A stretch of 15,693 bases of DNA from CAZUHK01 sp964620345 (GTDB taxonomy: Bacteria > Planctomycetota > Phycisphaerae > Phycisphaerales > Zrk34), in contig CAZUHK010000054.1 in the NCBI GenBank assembly GCA_964620345.1, positions 1 through 15,693 of the forward strand, in the 5' to 3' direction. The position numbers and the translations under genes were made by a program. A model generated the notes under the pieces. That model had not been told where the DNA came from, did no database searches, and saw only the letters and a list, made by a program, of their open reading frames with translations. Of the stretch, positions 6,594 to 13,815 are shown piece after piece (within the stretch, counting starts at the first letter, position 1; each line of letters opens with the position of its first letter).

Positions 6594-6609
6594 GCCCTAA
6601 CCGCCGCGC

Positions 6610-8049
6610 TCAGCCGCGCACCCCGCGGATCCGCGGGCCGCGGCCGCCCTTGTCCCGCGCCAGGAACCCGCGGTAGTCCCGCATCTGAAGGTTCGCATCA
6701 ATCCGGCTGACCAGGTCGAGCATCACGCTGACCGAAATCAGCAACGCCGTGCCCCCCAAGAAGCTGGTCACGAACAGATCCAAGCCCAGCGCCGCGCCGA
6801 CCAGCGAGGGGATCACCGCGATGATCGCCAGGAACGCGGCGCCGACATAGGTGATCCGCGTCATGACCTGTTCGAGATATTCGGCCGTGCGCTTGCCTGG
6901 GCTGCGGCCCTTGACGACCGAGCCGTGGTCACGCAACTGCACCGAGATCTCCCGCGGCTGGAACTGCACCGCGGTCCAGAAGAACGCGAAGAAGTAGATC
7001 ATCGCGATGTACACCAGCTCATACGGGTAGCTGCCCATGTTGAACTGGTTGGCGAAGAAGATGCCGATCTGGTCGAACACGCCCAGCTCGTCGGCCGGCT
7101 TGTTCTGCGAGGCACTGCCCCACCAGCCGAAGAGCATGGTGGGCACGATCAGCAGCGAGCTGGCGAAGATGATGGGCATCACGCCGCCGTGGTTCACGCG
7201 CAGCGGCAGGTAGGTCTGCTGGCCGCCGACGACCTTGCGGCCGCGGGTGTGCTTGGGGTGGGTGATGGGGATGCGGCGCTGGCCCTGGGTCATCAGCACG
7301 CAGCCGGCTACGACGAAGACGAACGAGGCGATCAGGAACAGCAGCTTCATCGGGCCGATGCCCCCGCCGGCCTCGGCGGAAAAGTTGAAGTTCGCAAATA
7401 CCCCTTGGTACAGCGCTCCGGGCATCTGGCTGATGATCCCGCCGGTGATGATCAGCGACGCGCCGTTGCCGATGCCGTACTTGTCGATCTGCTCGCCCAG
7501 CCACATCAGGAAGATGGTGCCCGCGGTCAGGCCGGTGACCCCGCCGATCCAGAGCATCGCCGAGCCGTGCCAGTTGGCCTGGACCAGGCCCTGGCTCTGC
7601 ATATAGCTGATCCAGAACGCGGCCTGGATGACGCATAAGCCCACCGTGGCGTAGCGTGTGTACTCCTGTATTTTCTGTTGCCCGGCGGGCCCCTCCTTCC
7701 TCAACTGCTCCAGCGAAGGCAGCACCGTCGCGAGCAACTGGAAGATGATCGCCGCGGAGATGTAGGGCATGATCCCCAGGCCGAACAGCGTGGACTGGCC
7801 GAGGTTACCGCCGGTGAACGTCGAGATGAACTGCGCCAACTGGCCGACGGCCGAGCCGCCGGTGCGCTCGCCGGTCTCCGGGTCGATGGTGCCCACGGCC
7901 TGCTCGAAGTAGGTCTCCAGCGCGATCTGGTCGACGCCGGGCAGCGGGATCCAGAACCCGATGCGATAGACCACCAGGATGCCGATGGTGAAGAGCACCT
8001 TGTTGCGCAGCTCGGGGATCTTGAAGATGTTCAAAAACGCCTTGAGCAT
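6610..8049 (-). CDS. secY: Preprotein translocase channel subunit SecY
   Basis: SecY forms the inner-membrane channel for protein export and membrane insertion, with SecE and SecG. The 479-residue product is slightly longer than usual (about 435-445). Ten membrane segments can be placed, roughly at 18-36, 86-108, 131-150, 163-183, 196-215, 236-253, 289-310, 342-362, 400-420 and 424-446. Signature motifs include GLGIMPYISAAIIFQLL, GNGASLIITGGI, QRRIP and LPLRVNHGGVMPIIFASSLL. The extra length includes a polar loop after the first segment (about 50-70, DPETGERTGG) and a basic Arg/Gly-rich C-terminus. It follows rplO after 44 nt. Its ribosome binding site is weak (GGA). Confidence 0.97.
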   Translation of the reverse strand: MLKAFLNIFKIPELRNKVLFTIGILVVYRIGFWIPLPGVDQIALETYFEQAVGTIDPETGERTGGSAVGQLAQFISTFTGGNLGQSTLFGLGIMPYISAAIIFQLLATVLPSLEQLRKEGPAGQQKIQEYTRYATVGLCVIQAAFWISYMQSQGLVQANWHGSAMLWIGGVTGLTAGTIFLMWLGEQIDKYGIGNGASLIITGGIISQMPGALYQGVFANFNFSAEAGGGIGPMKLLFLIASFVFVVAGCVLMTQGQRRIPITHPKHTRGRKVVGGQQTYLPLRVNHGGVMPIIFASSLLIVPTMLFGWWGSASQNKPADELGVFDQIGIFFANQFNMGSYPYELVYIAMIYFFAFFWTAVQFQPREISVQLRDHGSVVKGRSPGKRTAEYLEQVMTRITYVGAAFLAIIAVIPSLVGAALGLDLFVTSFLGGTALLISVSVMLDLVSRIDANLQMRDYRGFLARDKGGRGPRIRGVRG

Positions 8050-8093
8050 GTTCGAATCCGGCAGCTAGGGGCTTTGGGTCGTTCGGTGGATGC

Positions 8094-8705
8094 TTACTCG
8101 CTGGTCGAATCTTCTTCGGCGGCCTTTTTGGCCGCGTCCATGTCCACGGTCACGGGCGTTTCGCCGGGCGTGACCGCCTGAGCCGACTGGGCGCGGCGGA
8201 CCTTCTTACCCTTGAAGCGTTTCTCCGCGGCCCGGGCGGCCGGGTCGGGCAGGTCGACGAGTTGCGCCGTGCCGCCGGCCTGCTCGATCTTCTGCTTGGC
8301 CGACGCGCTGAACTTGCTCGCCGCGACGGTCAGCTTTTTGGTCAGCTCGCCCTCGCCGAGAATCTTCACCGGCAGGCCCTTGTGGACCAGGTGCTTTTCG
8401 GCCAGGGTCTGGGCGTCGACGGTGTCGCCGTCGGCGAAGTTGGTTTGCAGCAGCTTGACGTTGACCACCGCCCACTGTCGGGCGAACTGGACGTTGGAGA
8501 AGCCGCGCTTGGGGATGCGCTGGAAGAACGGCATCTGCCCGCCCTCGTAGAGCGGGTGGATCGAGCCGGACCAGCCCGAGCGGCTCTTGGCACCCTTGTG
8601 GCCGCGGCCGGCGGTCTTGCCGTGCCCCGATCCCGGGCCGCGCCCGATGCGCTTGCGTCGCTTGTGCTTGCCGACCTGTTCGGTGATCTCGTGAATCATC
8701 GCCAT
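8094..8705 (-). CDS. rplO: 50S ribosomal protein L15 with C-terminal extension
   Basis: L15 is a late-assembling large-subunit protein that binds 23S rRNA. The N-terminal GRGPGSGHGKTAGRGHKG (21-38) and the segment GGQMPFFQRIPKRGF (55-69) are diagnostic. The family is normally about 145-150 residues; here the core ends near 151 and a tail of about 50 residues follows, first basic (KRFKGKKVRRAQ) then Ala/acidic. ATG 8703-8705 is chosen because GGAG lies about 9 nt upstream; an ATG two codons later is too far from it. It follows rpsE directly. rpmD (L30), which often lies between them, is absent. Confidence 0.96.
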   Translation of the reverse strand: MAMIHEITEQVGKHKRRKRIGRGPGSGHGKTAGRGHKGAKSRSGWSGSIHPLYEGGQMPFFQRIPKRGFSNVQFARQWAVVNVKLLQTNFADGDTVDAQTLAEKHLVHKGLPVKILGEGELTKKLTVAASKFSASAKQKIEQAGGTAQLVDLPDPAARAAEKRFKGKKVRRAQSAQAVTPGETPVTVDMDAAKKAAEEDSTSE

Positions 8706-8726
8706 GACGAATCACTCCCTTGCGTG

Positions 8727-8745
8727 CCGACCCGGTTGGGGTCGG
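8727..8745 (-). other. Hairpin in the rpsE-rplO gap
   Basis: CCGACCC (8727-8733) and GGGTCGG (8739-8745) form a perfect 7-bp stem with a 5-nt loop, starting 2 nt after the rpsE stop. No T-run follows. This is the position where rpmD occurs in other genomes. Confidence 0.45.
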
Positions 8746-8747
8746 GG

Positions 8748-9569
8748 TTATTGCTGTTTGGTTTCCTCGCCGCCGCCGCTGGATTGCTCGGCCGGCCGGG
8801 TGTCCTGTTGCTCGGCGGGCGCTTGGGCGACCTGCGCCTGGCCGGCCTGTCGCTGATCGCCGGGCGACTGCTGTGCATCGCCGCCGCGGCTGCGGCCGCG
8901 ACCACCGCCGCCGCCACCTCCGCCGCCGCGGCCGCGACCGCCGCCCTTGCGGCCGCCGCGGGAGGAGCGGGCCTTCTCGTCCTTGACGTTGACCGGCGCC
9001 TTGGCCTTGGGCGCATCGCTGGCCGCGGCCGAGGGGGCGAACTTCTCGCCCTGCTCGATCTTCTCGTCCACGACGGTTTTCTCGATCGTCACGCCGCGCA
9101 ACTGGGCGATCGTCGCCCGGGCGCGCAACGCCTTGAGGCCTTCGAGCGTGGCCTTGGCCAGGTTGAGCTTGTTGTTCGAGCCGTAGCTCTTGGTCAGGCA
9201 GTCGCTGATGCCGGCCAGCTCGAGCACGGCGCGGACGGTCGCGCCGGCGATGACGCCGGTACCCGGCGAGGCGGGGATCAGCCGCACGTTGCTCGACAGG
9301 TAGCGGGCGTTGACCTGGTGGGTAATGGTGCCTTTGTTCAGATCGACCTTGACCAGGTCTTTCTTGGCGGCCTTCTGGGCTTTTTCGATGGCCGCGGGCA
9401 CGCCGGGCGCCTTGCCGTAGCCCAGCCCCACGTTGCCGCGACGGTCGCCGACGGCGACCAGCGCGCAGAAGCTGAACCGCCGGCCGCCCTTCACGGTCGC
9501 CGCGGTGCGGTTGACCCAGATGGTCGTCGATTCGAGTGTCCCTTGTGCGTCTTCGAGCAGTTCAGCCAT
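8748..9569 (-). CDS. rpsE: 30S ribosomal protein S5 with RG/RGG-rich C-terminal tail
   Basis: S5 helps form the mRNA entry channel and affects decoding accuracy. The conserved domains occupy about residues 12-170: GGRRFSFCALVAVGD (28-42) in the N-terminal RNA-binding domain and PASPGTGVIAGATVRAVLE (99-117) in the C-terminal domain. The family is usually 160-200 residues, but this product is 273. From about 172 there is a low-complexity tail: Ala/Lys-rich, then an Arg-Gly stretch (201-230) with a run of nine glycines, then a Gln/Ala/Gly-rich end. The DNA for 201-230 is a GC-only-like tract, yet the frame is intact. AGGT lies about 9 nt before the start. Identity is certain; the role of the tail is unknown. 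Confidence 0.97.
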   Translation of the reverse strand: MAELLEDAQGTLESTTIWVNRTAATVKGGRRFSFCALVAVGDRRGNVGLGYGKAPGVPAAIEKAQKAAKKDLVKVDLNKGTITHQVNARYLSSNVRLIPASPGTGVIAGATVRAVLELAGISDCLTKSYGSNNKLNLAKATLEGLKALRARATIAQLRGVTIEKTVVDEKIEQGEKFAPSAAASDAPKAKAPVNVKDEKARSSRGGRKGGGRGRGGGGGGGGGRGRSRGGDAQQSPGDQRQAGQAQVAQAPAEQQDTRPAEQSSGGGEETKQQ

Positions 9570-9602
9570 GTTGATTTACCTGGGTGGATGACCCGTGAGT
9601 GA

Positions 9603-9959
9603 TTAGAACTTGAGCCCGCCTTCGCGGGCGGCGTCGGCCAGGGCCTTGACCCGGCCGTGGAAACGGTAGCCGCTGCGGTCGAACGAAACGGTCTCGACGC
9701 CCGCGGCCCGGGCCTTCTGGGCCAGGGTGCTGCCCACGAGCTTGGCGCCTTCGACGTTGCAGCCGTTGTCCCGGCCCGTGGTCGAGGCCGCGGCGATGGT
9801 CTTGCCCGCCACGTCGTCGATGAGCTGGGCGTACAGGTGCTTCTGCGAGCGGTAGACGCTCAGCCGCGGCTTTTCGGGCGTGCCGAAGATGCGCTTGCGG
9901 ATGCCCTGTTTGCGCCGCAGCCGCCGGGTGGTCTTGAGTTGATTCTGTTTCTTGATCAT
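9603..9959 (-). CDS. rplR: 50S ribosomal protein L18
   Basis: L18 binds 5S rRNA and helps attach it to the large subunit. The 118-residue product is the normal length. It has an Arg/Lys-rich N-terminus (KTTRRLRRKQGIRKRIFG), then PRLSVYRSQKHLYAQLIDD, and ends with FDRSGYRFHGRVKALADAAR followed by GLKF, all typical of L18. AGGA lies about 9 nt before the ATG. It sits between rplF and rpsE with 33-nt gaps on both sides. Confidence 0.97.
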   Translation of the reverse strand: MIKKQNQLKTTRRLRRKQGIRKRIFGTPEKPRLSVYRSQKHLYAQLIDDVAGKTIAAASTTGRDNGCNVEGAKLVGSTLAQKARAAGVETVSFDRSGYRFHGRVKALADAAREGGLKF

Positions 9960-9992
9960 GGTGGTGATCCTGTGCGCGGGTGGCTGGGGGGA

Positions 9993-10538
9993 TTAACCGC
10001 CGCCGCCGGCGAACGCCTTGCCTTCCTTCTTGACGAGCACTTCATCGGCGTACTTGATGCCCTTGTGGTTGTACGGCTCGGGCTTGCGTTGGGCGCGGAT
10101 GCGGGCGGCCATCTGGCCGACCATCTGCTTGTCGGCGCCGCTGACGGTGATCTTGTTGCCCTCGACCGCGACGTCCACGCCCATGGGGATGTCCAGCTCG
10201 CGCGGGTTGGCATAGCCGACGACCAGGACGATTTTCTTGCCCTGGACGCGGGCGTTCCAGCCCACGCCGTTGATCTCCAGCACCTTGGTGTAGCCGGCGG
10301 TGACGCCGATCACCATGTTCTGGAGGATCGAGCGGGTGGTGCCGTGCAGCTTCTTGGCCGGCTTGCTGTCGTTGATGCGTTCGACGACGATCTGGCTGTC
10401 CTCCAGCTTGACGGTCACCTCGGGCCGATGCTCGAAGGTGAGCGTGGCCTTGGCGCCCTGGACGCTGACGGTGCGCCCGGCGAGGGCGACCTTGACGCCG
10501 CTGGGGATTTCGACGGGTAGTTTTCCGATTCTGCTCAT
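9993..10538 (-). CDS. rplF: 50S ribosomal protein L6
   Basis: L6 lies near the factor-binding region of the large subunit and contacts helix 97 of 23S rRNA. The 181-residue product is the family length and has the two repeated L6 domains. MSRIGKLPVEIPSGVKV opens it. The second domain carries VLEINGVGWNARVQGKKIVL and ends with the conserved RKPEPYNHKGIKYADE, followed by a short glycine-rich end. ATG 10536-10538 has GAGGG about 8 nt upstream. The longer in-frame reading back to 10751 overlaps rpsH and is not used. Confidence 0.97.
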   Translation of the reverse strand: MSRIGKLPVEIPSGVKVALAGRTVSVQGAKATLTFEHRPEVTVKLEDSQIVVERINDSKPAKKLHGTTRSILQNMVIGVTAGYTKVLEINGVGWNARVQGKKIVLVVGYANPRELDIPMGVDVAVEGNKITVSGADKQMVGQMAARIRAQRKPEPYNHKGIKYADEVLVKKEGKAFAGGGG

Positions 10539-10587
10539 GGCCGAAGCCCTCGATTCGGCGGGGTATTCCGCCGGTTGCTCGTTCGTG

Positions 10588-10986
10588 TTACTCGACGGTG
10601 CACAGCAGCTCGCCGCCGGTCTGCTTCTCCCGGGCGACGCGGTCGCAGACCACGCCCTGAGAGGTCGAGACGATCGCGATACCCAGGCCGGCCAGGGGTC
10701 GGGGCAGTTCATCGACCTTGGAGTAGACGCGGCATCCGGGTTTGGAGACACGGTCGAGGCGGTGGATGATCTGCTCGCCGCGCGGGCCGTACTTCAACTC
10801 GATGCGAATCTGGCCCTGGTGGCCGTCGTCGATCTCGTCGTGGCCGGTGATGTATCCCTCGGCCTGGAGCACCTGGGCGATGCCGCGGCAGACCTTGGAT
10901 CGCTTGACCACGACGTGACGCGCCTTGTTTCGCACGGCGTTGCGGATGCGGGTGAGCATGTCGGCGATCGGATCGCTCAAAGACAT
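10588..10986 (-). CDS. rpsH: 30S ribosomal protein S8
   Basis: S8 binds helix 21 of 16S rRNA and is needed for assembly of the platform. In E. coli it also represses the spc operon by binding the rplE region of the message. The 132-residue product has the usual length. SDPIADMLTRIRNA (N-terminus) and STSQGVVCDRVAREKQTGGE (C-terminal rRNA-binding segment) are diagnostic. AAGGAG lies about 8 nt before the ATG. I did not find an obvious copy of the S8 target near rplE by eye. Confidence 0.97.
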   Translation of the reverse strand: MSLSDPIADMLTRIRNAVRNKARHVVVKRSKVCRGIAQVLQAEGYITGHDEIDDGHQGQIRIELKYGPRGEQIIHRLDRVSKPGCRVYSKVDELPRPLAGLGIAIVSTSQGVVCDRVAREKQTGGELLCTVE

Positions 10987-11026
10987 TCGTTCGACTCCTT
11001 GGCGGGCGCGGGGCGCCGCCGATTCG

Positions 11027-11296
11027 TTACCAACTGGACTTCTTCATCCCGGGGATCTTGCCCTGCAGCGCCAGGTCGCGGAGCTTGATGCGGCTGATCT
11101 TGAGCTTGCGGTACACGCCGCGGGTGCGGCCGGTCAGGGCGCACATGTTGCGAACGCGCGTGGGGCTGGCGTCGCGCGGCAGTCGGGCCAGGCCGGCGTA
11201 ATCGCCCTCGGCCTTGAGCCGCCGCCGCAGGGCCGCGTACTTGTCCACCGTCTTCTGGACGCGCTGCATTCGGGTGAAGGTGCTTTTGCTTGCCAT
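11027..11296 (-). CDS. rpsN: 30S ribosomal protein S14, long zinc-free form
   Basis: S14 is in the head of the small subunit. This 89-residue product is the long form lacking the CxxC zinc pairs of the 61-residue form; only one cysteine is present. RLPRDASPTRVRNMCALTGR and the ending GKIPGMKKSSW are typical. The start lacks a clear Shine-Dalgarno sequence: the bases before the ATG read GCGTTTTTATC. It may depend on translation of rplE, whose stop lies 31 nt upstream. Confidence 0.96.
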   Translation of the reverse strand: MASKSTFTRMQRVQKTVDKYAALRRRLKAEGDYAGLARLPRDASPTRVRNMCALTGRTRGVYRKLKISRIKLRDLALQGKIPGMKKSSW

Positions 11297-11327
11297 GATA
11301 AAAACGCTTTCGCTTGCGTGGGGGTGC

Positions 11328-11891
11328 TTACTGGTCTTCTTCTCGCTCGAAGGGCATGCCCATCTCGGCGAGCACGAAGCGGCTTTTCCGGGGGTCGGAA
11401 TTGTTGAGCACGATGTTGATGTTCATGCCGTGGGCGTACTGGGCCTCGGCCATGTTGATCTCGGGGAAGATGCCCTGCTCGCGGACACCGAAGGAGTAGT
11501 TTCCGGCGTTGTCGAACTTGGCCGGCAGGCCGCGGAAGTCTTTCACGCGGGGAATGGCCAGGGTGATCATGCGATCGAAGAACTCCCACATCCGGTCGCC
11601 GCGGAGGGTGACCATGGCGTGGGTCTGGTAGCCGGAGCGCACCTTGAAGTTCGAGACGCTGCGCTTGGCCTTGACCATCACGGCCTTCTGGCCGGAGATC
11701 TGCGCCAGGTCGGCCAGCACCTGGTCACGCACGGGGGCTTTGACCTTGGTGCCGTCCAGTTCCTTGCCCATGCCGCAGTTGATGACGATCTTCTCGAAGC
11801 GCGGCAGGGCGAGCGTGTTCTTGACGCCGAACTGCTCGGCCGCCTTGGGCTGAACTTCTTCTCTGAATTTCTGCTTCATGCGTGGGATCAT
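11328..11891 (-). CDS. rplE: 50S ribosomal protein L5
   Basis: L5 binds 5S rRNA and contacts the P-site tRNA and the small-subunit head. The 187-residue product is close to the usual 179-185. Typical segments are PRFEKIVINCGMG, AKRSVSNFKVRSG, VTLRGDRMWEFFDR and DFRGLPAKFDNAGNYSFGV. ATG 11889-11891 has AGGA 8 nt upstream; an ATG four codons later has none. It lies between rplX and rpsN in the standard spc order. Confidence 0.97.
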   Translation of the reverse strand: MIPRMKQKFREEVQPKAAEQFGVKNTLALPRFEKIVINCGMGKELDGTKVKAPVRDQVLADLAQISGQKAVMVKAKRSVSNFKVRSGYQTHAMVTLRGDRMWEFFDRMITLAIPRVKDFRGLPAKFDNAGNYSFGVREQGIFPEINMAEAQYAHGMNINIVLNNSDPRKSRFVLAEMGMPFEREEDQ

Positions 11892-11930
11892 GTCGCGATT
11901 CCTTGCCCGCGGGGTGGCGGGGAGTCGGCC

Positions 11931-12272
11931 TTACTTTTCACGGGCCTTGCGGAGCGTGCTCAGCTCGTCGCCGCCGCGGACCGCGACGCGGACCTTGGCC
12001 CCATCGGCCTTGGTCGCGAAGCGCACGCGGGTGGGCTTGTTGGTCGAGGGGCTGACCGGCTGGACGTTGGAGATGTGGATGGGCATCTCCTTTTCCATGC
12101 GGCCGCCCTGCTGGTTGCGCTGGGAGGGACGGACGTGGCGGAAGCGGCGGTTGATGCCTTCGACGATCACGCGATCGTCCTTGGGCATCACGCGCAGCAC
12201 GCGGCCGGTCCGGCCCTTGTCGTTGCCGGCGATCACCATCACCAGGTCGCCTTCTCGTACGTGTTGTGCCAT
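11931..12272 (-). CDS. rplX: 50S ribosomal protein L24
   Basis: L24 is an early-assembling protein that binds the 5' domain of 23S rRNA near the tunnel exit. The 113-residue product has the KOW motif at its N-terminus (REGDLVMVIAGNDKGRTGRV, residues 6-25), then VEGINRRFRHVRPS and the segment EKEMPIHISNVQPVSP, all L24 features. Its binding site is weak (GGA about 9 nt upstream). It follows rplN after 55 nt. Confidence 0.96.
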   Translation of the reverse strand: MAQHVREGDLVMVIAGNDKGRTGRVLRVMPKDDRVIVEGINRRFRHVRPSQRNQQGGRMEKEMPIHISNVQPVSPSTNKPTRVRFATKADGAKVRVAVRGGDELSTLRKAREK

Positions 12273-12327
12273 CGTTTATCCGTCCAGTCGTTCGTTCGTC
12301 GTGGGTCGGGGCCAAGCTCGCGTGGGG

Positions 12328-12714
12328 TCAGATCACTTCCGAGGCCAGCGAGACGATCTTCATGTAGTTCTGTTCGCGCAGTTCGCGGGCGACGGCACCG
12401 AAGATGCGGGTGCCGCGGGGCTCGCCGTTGTCGTTGATGATGACCACGGCCGAGCGGTCGAATCGCACGAAGCTGCCGTCGGACCGCCGCACGGGATAAG
12501 CGGTGCGCACGACCACGGCCTTGACGATCTCGTGCTCCTTGACCTCGCCGTTGGGCAGGGCCTTCTTGATGGTCACGACGATCTTGTCGCCGATCGAGGC
12601 GGTCTTGCGGGTGAACTTGCCCGAGCCGGTCGACCCGCCGAGCACGCGGATCACCATCGCCTCTTTGGCGCCGGTGTTGTCGGCCACGTCCAATCTGGTT
12701 TCTGCCTGAATCAT
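12328..12714 (-). CDS. rplN: 50S ribosomal protein L14
   Basis: L14 forms an intersubunit bridge and is the docking site of the silencing factor RsfS. The 128-residue product is slightly longer than the usual 122. MIQAETRLDVADNTGAKEAM opens it; RVLGGSTGSGK, SFVRFDRSAVVIINDNGEPR and GTRIFGAVARELRE follow. ATG 12712-12714 has AAGGA about 7 nt upstream, so the longer in-frame reading to 12858, which overlaps rpsQ, is not used. A small hairpin (12734-12752) lies in the preceding 46-nt gap. It begins the spc-type block. Confidence 0.97.
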   Translation of the reverse strand: MIQAETRLDVADNTGAKEAMVIRVLGGSTGSGKFTRKTASIGDKIVVTIKKALPNGEVKEHEIVKAVVVRTAYPVRRSDGSFVRFDRSAVVIINDNGEPRGTRIFGAVARELREQNYMKIVSLASEVI

Positions 12715-12760
12715 CGGTCGATCCTTATCGTGTCGGCGGGCGTTGGCCGCCGGGGCGCGT

Positions 12761-13060
12761 TCAGTGGTGAATCTGCTCGGGGGCCTGTTCGACGACGCGG
12801 ACCAGTCGCCAGCTCTTGGTCTTGCTGACCGGTCGGCACGGGGCGATCTCGACCACATCGCCCTGCCTGGACTGGTTGGCCGGGTCGTGCACGTGGAACA
12901 TCGAGCGCTTCTTGACCATCTTGCCGTACTTGGCGTCGCGGGCCTGGTAGCTGACTTCGACCTTTCGGGTCTGGTCGCGCTTGTCGGAGACGACGGTGCC
13001 GGTGCGCCGGCCCACCAGGGGCTTGCGGTTGTCTTGTGTGGATGCGGTGGTGTCGGTCAT
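12761..13060 (-). CDS. rpsQ: 30S ribosomal protein S17
   Basis: S17 is an OB-fold protein that binds 16S rRNA early in small-subunit assembly. The 99-residue product is a little longer than the usual 80-90, with a polar N-terminal extension. GRRTGTVVSDKRDQTRKVEV, FHVHDPANQSRQGDVVEIA and CRPVSKTKSWRLVRVVE match the family. It starts only 6 nt after rpmC, with its AAGGA overlapping the rpmC end, so the two are probably translationally coupled. Confidence 0.96.
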   Translation of the reverse strand: MTDTTASTQDNRKPLVGRRTGTVVSDKRDQTRKVEVSYQARDAKYGKMVKKRSMFHVHDPANQSRQGDVVEIAPCRPVSKTKSWRLVRVVEQAPEQIHH

Positions 13061-13066
13061 GTTGGC

Positions 13067-13321
13067 TTACGCTTCCTTGGCCGCGAGGCGTTCGCGGCGG
13101 GTCGTGCGGGTGGGCTTGCGGTCGGGCCGGTTGGCCAGTTCTCGGGCGCGCTGCTCGGTCAGCAGGCGGGCGATGTCGCGGCGGGTGCGGCCGAACTGCG
13201 TCGGGTCGTCCACCTTCTCGGTCACCATCTGCGTGCGCAGATCGAACAGGTGGCGGCGCAGTCGCTGCAGCTCCTGGCTGATCTCGTCGTCGGTCATCTT
13301 GCGGACTTCTTCACCGGTCAT
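13067..13321 (-). CDS. rpmC: 50S ribosomal protein L29
   Basis: L29 lies at the tunnel exit, close to where the signal recognition particle and trigger factor dock. The 84-residue product starts with the usual helix (MTGEEVRKMTDDEISQELQ) and has LRRHLFDLRTQM and the conserved RRDIARLLTE. A basic tail of about 20 residues (RPDRKPTRTTRRERLAAKEA) exceeds the usual 60-70 length. GAGG lies about 10 nt before the ATG, just after a hairpin and short T-run that may control its expression. Confidence 0.95.
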   Translation of the reverse strand: MTGEEVRKMTDDEISQELQRLRRHLFDLRTQMVTEKVDDPTQFGRTRRDIARLLTEQRARELANRPDRKPTRTTRRERLAAKEA

Positions 13322-13336
13322 GGCTTGTTCGCCTCA

Positions 13337-13374
13337 TAAAACGCGGTTCTCCGAACCGCCGCTCAACGGTTCGG
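13337..13374 (-). promoter_or_regulatory. Candidate attenuator between rplP and rpmC
   Basis: Three arms lie in transcript order: CCGAACCG (13374-13367), CGGTTCGG (13358-13351) and GAACCGC (13349-13343), then GTTTTA (13342-13337). Arms 1 and 2 form a perfect 8-bp stem. Arm 2, extended by one G, forms a perfect 7-bp stem with arm 3, closing a 3-nt loop next to the T-run. The two stems exclude each other. Arm 1 begins 2 nt after the rplP stop. The T-run is short, so any termination would be partial. Confidence 0.45.
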
Positions 13375-13376
13375 GG

Positions 13377-13796
13377 TTACACCTGGTGGCGTCGGCCGAT
13401 CATTCGGACACGGAACGGCATCTTGTGGGCGATGCGCGCCAGGGCCTGGCGGGCGATGTCTTCGGGCACGCCGGCCAGCTCGTACAGCACCGTGCCGGGC
13501 TTGACCACGGCCGCCCAGTATTCGGTCTCGGCCTTGCCCTTGCCCATTCGCGTTTCCAGGGGCTTTTTGGAGACCGGCTTGTCGGGGAACACGCGGATGA
13601 ACACCTTGCCCTCGCGGCGGAGGAAGTGCATGGCGGCGATGCGGCCGGCCTCGATCTGCCGGGCCGTCAGCCAGCCGCCCTCCAGCGTCTGCAGGCCGAA
13701 GTCGCCGTAGGCGACGTAGTTGCCGCGGGTGGCGTTGCCGCGGATCTTGCCGCGCTGCTGCTTGCGGTACTTCACTCGTTTGGGCATCGCGGGCAT
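13377..13796 (-). CDS. rplP: 50S ribosomal protein L16
   Basis: L16 lies near the A site and tRNA elbow and organises the peptidyl-transferase region. The 139-residue product has the normal length. PKRVKYRKQQRGKIRGNATR, LQTLEGGWLTARQIEAGRIA, VFIRVFPDKPVSKKPLETRM and the final AHKMPFRVRMI are diagnostic. ATG 13794-13796 is chosen because GGAG lies 7 nt upstream; ATG 13785-13787 (MPKRV) is an alternative. It follows rpsC after 50 nt; that gap has a 7-bp hairpin (13816-13834). Confidence 0.96.
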   Translation of the reverse strand: MPAMPKRVKYRKQQRGKIRGNATRGNYVAYGDFGLQTLEGGWLTARQIEAGRIAAMHFLRREGKVFIRVFPDKPVSKKPLETRMGKGKAETEYWAAVVKPGTVLYELAGVPEDIARQALARIAHKMPFRVRMIGRRHQV

Positions 13797-13815
13797 GGCG
13801 TTGCTCCTTGGTACG

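Noticed and set aside
8262..9602. Plus-strand open frame of 446 codons opposite rpsE and rplO
   Set aside because: Antisense shadow; its Ala-rich stretch is simply the complement of the S5 glycine tract.
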